A stretch of DNA of 18,713 nucleotides from JAICYJ01 sp045806525. Lineage in GTDB: Bacteria; Actinomycetota; Thermoleophilia; Gaiellales; JAICJC01. Numbering within the stretch: position 1 is the stretch's first letter; the number at the start of each line of letters is the position of its first letter. The translations under genes and the position numbers were made by a program. Location: NCBI GenBank assembly GCA_045806525.1, contig JBJMJD010000025.1, positions 1 to 18,713 of the forward strand, read 5' to 3'. The notes below the pieces were generated by a model. The model was not told where the DNA came from. It made no database searches and worked only from the letters and a program-made list of their open reading frames with translations. Shown here piece after piece: positions 13,479-18,713 of this stretch.

Positions 13479-15002
13479 CTACGCCGGAGGTCGGAGCAGC
13501 GCAGCGCTGTGCGGCGGCAGCGACCCGGCGCCCGGCTGCGAAGCGCTGGCCACCTCAACGTGCCAGCGCTCGGACAGCGGCACGTCGACCGGGTGGTCGC
13601 CGAAGTTCACCAGCACCAGTCGGCGATCCTCACCTGAGACGCGTTCGTAGGCGAGCACGTGCTCGGGCGCTTCGTGCAAGCGCACCGTGCCGCGGCGAAG
13701 CGCCGGCGACGCCCGGCGCGCCGCGAGCAGGTCGCGGTAGAGGTGGAGCATCGACCGGCGGTTCGCCCGCTGCGATGCCGCGTTTCGCGAATCCGCGTCC
13801 GGGGGCCACGGCAGCCATGGAGCCGCCGGCCAGCCGTGGCAACGGCCGGGGTCCCATGGCAGCGGCGCTCGGCATCCGTCCCGGCCGCCCGGGTCGACGC
13901 GGCGCTCGTTCGGCACGATCGCGTCCTTCAGCCCGAGTTCGTCGCCCTGGTAGACGAACGGTGTGCCGCGTTGCGTGGTCAGCACCACGGCCGCCGCTCG
14001 GGCCGCCTGCTCGCTGCCCAGCCGGGTGCGAACGCGGCTAACGTCGTGGTTGGACAGGACCCACGTTGGCCATGCGCCCGTCGGCAGTTCGAGCTCGACC
14101 CGCTCGATCATGTCCTGCCAGGCCGCCTTCGTCCACGGGGCCTGCAGCGGCAGGAAGTTGAATACCATGTGCAGCTCGTCGCCGTGGCCGTAGAAGCTCG
14201 CGATCGCGGGCAGGTCGCCGAGGTTCACCTCGCCGACCGTCGTCCGCTCACCGGGATAGCCGTCCACGAGCTGTCGAAACCCGCGGATCAGCTGGTGCGT
14301 TGCGGGTTCGTTCTGGATGCCGACGCGGTCGATCTCCCCCAGCTCGGCCGGCTGGTCGGGGAACGCGGGATCCTTGCCGATGCAGTGCACGACGTCGATG
14401 CGGAAGCCGTCAACCCCGCGGTCGAGCCAGAAGCGCAGCACTCGATGCATGGCATCAACGACCTCGGGGTTTGACCAGTTGAGGTCGGGCTGCTGCGGCA
14501 GGAACAGGTGCAGATACCACTGTCCGGTGGTCTCGTCCAGCGTCCACGCCGGCCCGCCGAATGCAGCGCGCCAGTTGTTCGGCGGCGCGCCGCCGCGACC
14601 GTCCCGCCAGTGGTACCAATCGCGCTTCGGCGATGACCGCGACGACCGCGACTCGAGGAACCAGGCGTGGCGGTTCGACGTGTGGTTAGGCACCCAGTCC
14701 ACGATCACGCGGATACCGCGCTCGTGCGCGGCGGCGATCAGGCGGTCGGCGTCCGCCAGGGTGCCGAACAGCGGGTCGACGTCGCAGTAGTCGCTGACGT
14801 CGTAGCCGAAGTCCGCCATCGGAGACCGGTAGAACGGCGAGATCCACACGGCATCGACGCCCAGCCAGGACAGGTGGTCGAGCCGCCGCTCGATCCCGGT
14901 CAGGTCGCCGATGCCGTCGCCGTTGGTGTCGAGGAATGACCGCGGATAGACCTGGTAGACGACGGCGTCGCGCCACCAGGGAGTGTGTCGGTCGTCTGCC
15001 AT
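13479..15002 (-). CDS. GH13 alpha-glucosidase (oligo-1,6-glucosidase/maltase-like)
   Basis: 507 residues from ATG 15002, where the conserved N-terminus begins (WWRDAVVYQVYPRSFLDTNGDGIGDLTGI). The frame reaches GTG 15056, but those 18 residues look non-homologous; the ribosome site is weak. The catalytic set of GH13 is complete: DWVPNHTS (102-109), GFRIDVVH with nucleophile Asp203, TVGEVNL with acid/base Glu258, and LSNHDVSR with Asp320. The TIM barrel is followed by a short beta domain to the end. GDGIGDL and YQGDELGL are typical of oligo-1,6-glucosidase and alpha-glucosidase members, which release glucose from short alpha-glucans. No signal peptide, so cytosolic. It diverges from a second GH13 gene, and the two likely share control. 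Exact linkage specificity is not inferable. Confidence 0.93.
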   Translation of the reverse strand: MADDRHTPWWRDAVVYQVYPRSFLDTNGDGIGDLTGIERRLDHLSWLGVDAVWISPFYRSPMADFGYDVSDYCDVDPLFGTLADADRLIAAAHERGIRVIVDWVPNHTSNRHAWFLESRSSRSSPKRDWYHWRDGRGGAPPNNWRAAFGGPAWTLDETTGQWYLHLFLPQQPDLNWSNPEVVDAMHRVLRFWLDRGVDGFRIDVVHCIGKDPAFPDQPAELGEIDRVGIQNEPATHQLIRGFRQLVDGYPGERTTVGEVNLGDLPAIASFYGHGDELHMVFNFLPLQAPWTKAAWQDMIERVELELPTGAWPTWVLSNHDVSRVRTRLGSEQAARAAAVVLTTQRGTPFVYQGDELGLKDAIVPNERRVDPGGRDGCRAPLPWDPGRCHGWPAAPWLPWPPDADSRNAASQRANRRSMLHLYRDLLAARRASPALRRGTVRLHEAPEHVLAYERVSGEDRRLVLVNFGDHPVDVPLSERWHVEVASASQPGAGSLPPHSAALLRPPA

Positions 15003-15038
15003 GAGGATGATGGTTCCCCTGGCAGCGACGCAGGCAAC

Positions 15039-15050
15039 ACCGGCACCGGT
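15039..15050. promoter_or_regulatory. Candidate palindromic operator between the divergent GH13 genes
   Basis: ACCGG-CA-CCGGT is an inverted repeat in the 80-bp gap between the two divergent GH13 starts (15002 and 15083). LacI-family sugar regulators often bind CG-centred palindromes in such positions. No regulator gene lies in the window and no -10/-35 pair was clear, so this is a weak inference. Confidence 0.25.
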
Positions 15051-15082
15051 TCGCACGAGCGCGCTTGGGGAATGTGCAGGGT

Positions 15083-16750
15083 GTGCTCTCGGATCTCTGG
15101 TACAAGAATGCCGTCATCTACAGCCTGGCGGTCGAGACGTTCATGGACGGCGACGGCGACGGCTGCGGCGACTTCGAGGGGCTCGCCCGCCGGCTCGACT
15201 ACCTCGAGAGCCTTGGCGTCGATGCGCTCTGGCTGGCCCCGTTCCAGCCCAGCCCGCTGCGCGACGACGGCTACGACATCAGCGACTACTACAACGTCGC
15301 CACCCGGCTCGGCTCGTCGGGGGACTTCGTCGAGTTCATGCGCCAGGCGGACAGCCGCGGCATCCGCGTGATCATCGACCTCGTCGCCAACCACACCTCC
15401 GACCGGCATCCCTGGTTTCGCGCTGCGCGCGAGAGCCGCGACGCGCCCACCCGGGACTGGTACGTGTGGGCGCCGAAGCGGCCGCCGAACTGGCGATCTG
15501 GCACCGTCTTCCCGGGCGTGCAACGCGACACCTGGACGCGCGACCCGAAGGCGGGCGAGTGGTACTACCACCGCTTCTATGACCACGAGCCCGACCTGAA
15601 CATGCAAAACCCGCACGTGCGCGAGGAACTGCGCCGCATCATGGGCTACTGGCTGCAGCTGGGCGTTGCCGGGTTCCGCGTCGACGCGCTGCCGTTCCTT
15701 CTCGAGAAGCCGTCGCTGGATGGCGGGCCATCGGAGATCGACTTCGAGCTGATGCACCAGATCCGCGACATGGTGCAGTGGCGGCGCGGCGACGCCGTAC
15801 TGCTTGCCGAGGCTAACGTGCCGCCCGACCAGAGTGGTCAGTACTTCGCCAGCGGCGACGGCGTCCACATGATGTTCAACTTCTGGGTCAACCAGCACCT
15901 GTTCGCTTCACTGGCAACGGGCGATGCGCGGCCGCTGGCGCGGGCGCTGCGCGAGACTCGGGCGCTGCCTGAAGGGGCGCAATGGGCCAACTTCCTGCGA
16001 AACCACGACGAGCTCGACATCGGACACCTCGACGAGAACCTGCGCAGCAGGGTGTTCGGCGAGTTCGGCCCGGAGCCGTCGATGCAGCTGTACGACCGCG
16101 GCATCCGGCGCCGGCTGGCGCCGATGCTCGGTGACCGCAGGCGCATCGAACTGGCCTACAGCCTGCTGTTCTCGCTGCCCGGCACCCCCGTATTGCGCTA
16201 CGGCGACGAGATCGGTATGGGCGAGAACCTCCGCCTGCGCGAGCGGATGGCGATCCGCACGCCGATGCAGTGGTCGGCCGGCCACCAGGGCGGCTTCACC
16301 AGCGCCAAGCGCGCGGTACAGCCGGTGATCCAGCGCGGCCTCTACTCCGCCGCCAACGTCAATGTCGAACAGCAGTGGCGGGATCCGTCGTCCCTGCTGC
16401 GCTGGACGAGCCGTTTGATCCGAGCCCGCAAGGCCTGCCCCGAGATCGGCTGGGGGGCATGGGACATCATCCCGACGCGTCCGTCGAACGTGCTCGCCAT
16501 CGAGTACGTCTGGCGCGGCACCTCGCTCGTCTGCCTGCACAACCTCGCCGGACATCCGGTCCAGGTGACCTTGCGCCCAAGCACCGATGAGCGAGGGGTC
16601 CTCGCCAACGTGATGACCGACGAGGTCAGTGAAGCCGACCGCGACGGCACCCACCGCATCGACCTCGACGCATACGACTACCGCTGGTATCGCGTCGGCG
16701 GGCTCGAATACGCGATCCGGCGAGAAGCAGCACCGCTCGGAAAGGAATAG
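15083..16750 (+). CDS. GH13 family enzyme, trehalose synthase-like alpha-amylase family protein
   Basis: 555 residues from GTG 15083, where the family N-terminus starts (LSDLWYKNAVIYSLAVETFMDGDGDG). TTG 15065 and GTG 15074 are in-frame alternatives and no start has a strong ribosome site. GH13 residues are intact: DLVANHTS (99-106), GFRVDALPF with nucleophile Asp201, LLAEANVP with Glu243, and RNHDELD with Asp309. The C-terminal part (MQWSAGHQGGFTSAK, then PVIQRGLYSAANVNVEQQWRDPSSLLRW) resembles maltose-forming trehalose synthase (TreS), which interconverts maltose and trehalose. It has no maltokinase fusion. True TreS versus a related hydrolase is undecided. Cytosolic. The stop is 4 nt before the zinc peptidase start, so the two are cotranscribed. 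Confidence 0.88.
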   Translation: MLSDLWYKNAVIYSLAVETFMDGDGDGCGDFEGLARRLDYLESLGVDALWLAPFQPSPLRDDGYDISDYYNVATRLGSSGDFVEFMRQADSRGIRVIIDLVANHTSDRHPWFRAARESRDAPTRDWYVWAPKRPPNWRSGTVFPGVQRDTWTRDPKAGEWYYHRFYDHEPDLNMQNPHVREELRRIMGYWLQLGVAGFRVDALPFLLEKPSLDGGPSEIDFELMHQIRDMVQWRRGDAVLLAEANVPPDQSGQYFASGDGVHMMFNFWVNQHLFASLATGDARPLARALRETRALPEGAQWANFLRNHDELDIGHLDENLRSRVFGEFGPEPSMQLYDRGIRRRLAPMLGDRRRIELAYSLLFSLPGTPVLRYGDEIGMGENLRLRERMAIRTPMQWSAGHQGGFTSAKRAVQPVIQRGLYSAANVNVEQQWRDPSSLLRWTSRLIRARKACPEIGWGAWDIIPTRPSNVLAIEYVWRGTSLVCLHNLAGHPVQVTLRPSTDERGVLANVMTDEVSEADRDGTHRIDLDAYDYRWYRVGGLEYAIRREAAPLGKE

Positions 16751-16754
16751 AACG

Positions 16755-17651
16755 ATGAGGTTTCGTCGCAACGTAAAGCTCGACCCCTCCCAGATCCGCG
16801 ATGTGCGCGGCGCGGGTGGCGGCGCCACGGGGCTTCCGGGCCGCGGTGTGGCGGTGGGCGGCGGAGGTTTGGGCCTGATCGTGCTCGTGATCGCGCTGTT
16901 GCTGGGCGTAAACCCGCTGTCCGGATCAGCCGCGAACCCCTACGCGCCGCTGGATGACCGGACGATCGGCGACGCAAGCCAGCTCTCGCACGACTGCAAG
17001 ACCGGCGCGGATGCAAATCGCAGAGCAGATTGCCGGATCGTGGGCTTTGTGAACAGCATTCAGAGCTATTGGCAGCACCAATTTCCCGCGGGCCGCTACC
17101 AACCCGCCCGGACCACCTTCTTTACCGGCCAGGTCCAGACCGGCTGCGGGACAGCCACCGAAGCGGTCGGCCCGTTCTACTGTCCGGCCGACAAGTACGT
17201 CTACATCGACCTTGGATTCTTCGATGAGCTTCGCACCAAGTTCGGAGCCCACGGCGGTCCGTTCGCGCAGGCATACGTGCTCGCCCATGAGTACGGCCAT
17301 CACGTCCAGGACCTGCAAGGCATTCTTGACCGGATCGGATCCAACCGGCAGGGTGCCACCAGCGCGTCGGTTCGCTCAGAGCTGCAGGCTGACTGCTACG
17401 CCGGCGTGTGGGCAAACCACGCCGTGCAGACAGGGTTCATCACTCGCCTCTCGCAAGCTGATATCAACGACGCACTCGATGCAGCCGCGGCGGTCGGGGA
17501 CGACCGAATCCAGAAAGAGTTCCAAGGCCACGTAAACCCCGAGACGTGGACACACGGGTCATCGGCCGAGCGAAAACACTGGTTCACCACCGGCTACCAA
17601 ACCGGCGATGCAAGCTCCTGCGACACCTGGCATGCCAGCCTTTCCAGCTGA
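16755..17651 (+). CDS. Neutral zinc metallopeptidase, YpfJ/KPN_00944 family
   Basis: 298 residues. A short cytosolic N-terminus starting MRFRRNVKLDPSQIRDVRG is followed by a Gly-rich linker and one membrane segment at about 38-52 (GGLGLIVLVIALLLGVNP), placing the rest outside the membrane. The peptidase domain has LAHEYGHHVQD with His178, Glu179 and His182 (HExxH), and SELQADCYAGVWA with Glu209 as likely third zinc ligand, the arrangement of the neutral zinc metallopeptidase family PF04228. FYCPADKYVYIDLGFF upstream is also characteristic. Substrate unknown. ATG 16755 has AAAGGA 8 nt upstream and follows the GH13 stop by 4 nt. Its last 58 nt overlap the convergent phosphatase-fold gene. Confidence 0.92.
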   Translation: MRFRRNVKLDPSQIRDVRGAGGGATGLPGRGVAVGGGGLGLIVLVIALLLGVNPLSGSAANPYAPLDDRTIGDASQLSHDCKTGADANRRADCRIVGFVNSIQSYWQHQFPAGRYQPARTTFFTGQVQTGCGTATEAVGPFYCPADKYVYIDLGFFDELRTKFGAHGGPFAQAYVLAHEYGHHVQDLQGILDRIGSNRQGATSASVRSELQADCYAGVWANHAVQTGFITRLSQADINDALDAAAAVGDDRIQKEFQGHVNPETWTHGSSAERKHWFTTGYQTGDASSCDTWHASLSS

Positions 17652-18535
17652 GTGCTAACGCAACGGACTTCCCCCGGCCATTGGAGCCTGGATGACCGAC
17701 GCCGACGCGCTAGGTGGACGCCGACCAGCAGGACGTCATGGTCGCTGTGGGTCAGCGGCACCACCTGTACTGAAGGAGAGCGCAGGCCGCTGCTCCCGTA
17801 GACCTGCTGTAGGCCGTGGTCTTGCTCGGCGGTCGCGTCGGTGCGTGTCCAGAAGCCGGCTGGGGCGCACGAGGAGAGGCGGTTGACGTCACCACCGAAG
17901 ATGACGGCGCGAGCCTGGCGACGACGCTTGAGAATCGCCGCGAGTTCCCCACACTGGCCCTGGTTCCCGGCCACCTCGATGGCGTCTCGAGTGGCCAGAT
18001 GAGCGGTGCACACGCGGACGTTGTCGTGGGTGGCGACGCACAGCCACCGGCGCTGCTCGATACCGGCCTGCGCAGAGAACGCGTGGCCCTCGGTTTTCAC
18101 GACGGGTGCTGCGATGAGCACCGCGTCACCGAACAGCCCCCGTCCGCCAGGCCGAATGCAGCTGAAGGGCTTGCCGCCGTCGATGACCGTCGAGAAGCGC
18201 ATGTGATAACCAGTTCGGCGTGCGATCCGAGCCGCATCGCCGCTGCACGCCTCGTTGATGGTCACCGCATTCGGGCGCCATTCGCGAATCAGCGACGCGG
18301 CCTCTGCCACCGCGGCTGGATATGCGACTTTGACGTAACACCCGGCCAGTCCGGAGAGGCACAGGTTCATCTGCATAAGCGAGTACGTGGAGCCGCCGCG
18401 TCGCGCCGCCGGCCCACCCGCGGAGGCTGGGTGTGACGGGGAGATCACAGCGCCCGTCACTGAACATCCTCCGCATCCCGTCACGACCAACACGAGCGCG
18501 CACCCCATGAGCACGAGACGTCGGGCGTGCATCAT
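17594..18535 (-). CDS. Endonuclease/exonuclease/phosphatase fold lipoprotein
   Basis: 313 residues from ATG 18535, with GGAGG 6 nt upstream; a second ATG follows directly. The N-terminus MMHARRLVLMGCALVLVVTGC is a lipoprotein signal with Cys21 at the lipobox. The DNase I-like fold is traced by MQMNLC (Asn57), VTINEAC (Glu95), CTAHLAT (His179), GGDVN (Asp216, Asn218) and SDHD (Asp265, His266), so the metal and catalytic set is complete. Such extracellular members are nucleases or phosphodiesterases; the substrate is unknown. Eight or more cysteines suggest disulfides. About 39 residues after the fold end (VGVHL) form a basic tail, partly antisense to the peptidase gene. The leader forms a long hairpin hiding the ribosome site. 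Confidence 0.85.
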   Translation of the reverse strand: MMHARRLVLMGCALVLVVTGCGGCSVTGAVISPSHPASAGGPAARRGGSTYSLMQMNLCLSGLAGCYVKVAYPAAVAEAASLIREWRPNAVTINEACSGDAARIARRTGYHMRFSTVIDGGKPFSCIRPGGRGLFGDAVLIAAPVVKTEGHAFSAQAGIEQRRWLCVATHDNVRVCTAHLATRDAIEVAGNQGQCGELAAILKRRRQARAVIFGGDVNRLSSCAPAGFWTRTDATAEQDHGLQQVYGSSGLRSPSVQVVPLTHSDHDVLLVGVHLARRRRSSRLQWPGEVRCVSTQLERLACQVSQELASPVW

Positions 18536-18595
18536 TCCGGACCTCCAGGGGCGCCATGCGGCGTTCGCACCGCAAAGGCTCCCTGGAGGCCCGGA
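18536..18595 (-). promoter_or_regulatory. Long leader hairpin burying the Shine-Dalgarno of the EEP lipoprotein gene
   Basis: On the minus-strand RNA, the segment 18595-18581 pairs with 18550-18536 as a continuous 15-bp stem with a single G-U pair (18590 with 18541). The 3' arm contains GGAGG and ends at the base before AUG. The 30-nt loop folds again: GCC/GGC (18579-18577 with 18555-18553), then UGCGGUG/CGCCGCA (18574-18568 with 18563-18557) closed by a CGAA tetraloop. The corresponding plus-strand pair is A-C, so the fold favours minus-strand RNA. It may repress translation, act as a thermosensor or ligand switch, or terminate the upstream gene. Confidence 0.6.
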
Positions 18596-18643
18596 CAACG
18601 TCAGCCGTCTCGCAGGTCTATGGGCAGCACACCTCGGCGGCCA

Positions 18644-18713
18644 TCACTTCCAGATCGCGGTGATGCCATTCGCTGTCTGAGCGCCCTCGAGCTCAGGAAC
18701 GCCGTAGCCGTCC
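18644..18713 (-). CDS. C-terminal fragment of an unidentified protein (partial)
   Basis: The minus frame entering at the right edge reads DGYGVPELEGAQTANGITAIWK and stops at 18646-18644 (TGA). Only 22 residues are visible, with mixed, protein-like composition and no low-complexity bias. It lies on the same strand as, and upstream of, the EEP lipoprotein gene, with about 108 bp between them including the leader hairpin. No family can be named; it may be chance. Confidence 0.3.
   Translation of the reverse strand, partial: DGYGVPELEGAQTANGITAIWK

Noticed and set aside
14900..15898. 332-codon minus-strand ORF spanning the GH13 divergent region
   Set aside because: Antisense to the conserved trehalose-synthase-like frame and overlaps the start of the alpha-glucosidase in another frame.
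1..18713. CRISPR array, insertion sequence, prophage or toxin-antitoxin module
   Set aside because: No spaced direct repeats, transposase, recombinase, phage or toxin motifs were seen on either strand.

Overview
The window is high-GC bacterial chromosome with tightly packed genes on both strands. Several starts carry a -10-like TANNNT hexamer only 6-9 nt upstream and no Shine-Dalgarno, the pattern of leaderless transcripts in Actinomycetota. Together with the gene content (Lrp-like siroheme decarboxylase, S53 sedolisin, a class III cyclase with a QGDAMF metal motif, DUF899, dodecin, cupin-TPR) this suggests an actinobacterial lineage such as Thermoleophilia. That placement is inference; no marker here settles it.

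Layout. 1-635 (-): 5' part of a two-domain siroheme decarboxylase (AhbA/AhbB type), cut by the window edge. 661-4205 (+): a compact operon of monoheme cytochrome c lipoprotein, Cof-type HAD phosphatase, serS and a Cys/Met-metabolism PLP enzyme, joined by 4-nt overlaps or a 1-nt gap. 4171-6075 (-): secreted S53 protease whose 3' end overlaps the PLP gene. 6180-6884 (-): nucleotide cyclase domain protein, divergent from 6938-8789 (+): two-gene DrrA/DrrB-like ABC exporter. 8834-8923 (+): tRNA-Ser(UGA). 8924-9347: no convincing gene, ending in a strong hairpin. 9348-11219 (-): secreted BNR/Asp-box sialidase-like protein. 11220-11659: non-coding. 11660-13009 (-): DUF899 protein followed by a cupin-TPR protein. 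13209-13409 (-): dodecin. 13479-15002 (-) and 15083-16750 (+): head-to-head GH13 enzymes (alpha-glucosidase type and trehalose-synthase-like). 16755-17651 (+): YpfJ-type zinc metallopeptidase behind the second GH13 gene. 17594-18535 (-): lipoprotein of the endonuclease/exonuclease/phosphatase fold, overlapping the peptidase 3' end. 18644-18713 (-): probable C-terminus of another gene.

The left part combines tetrapyrrole/heme functions with housekeeping translation and sulfur amino-acid metabolism. The right part is alpha-glucan/trehalose turnover plus secreted or envelope proteins. I found no defence system, CRISPR array, transposase or phage module. The most unusual structural signals are a long hairpin whose 15-bp stem ends directly at the AUG of the 17594-18535 gene and buries its Shine-Dalgarno, interlocking divergent -10 elements at 645-654, and a cyclase lacking the expected transition-state residue.
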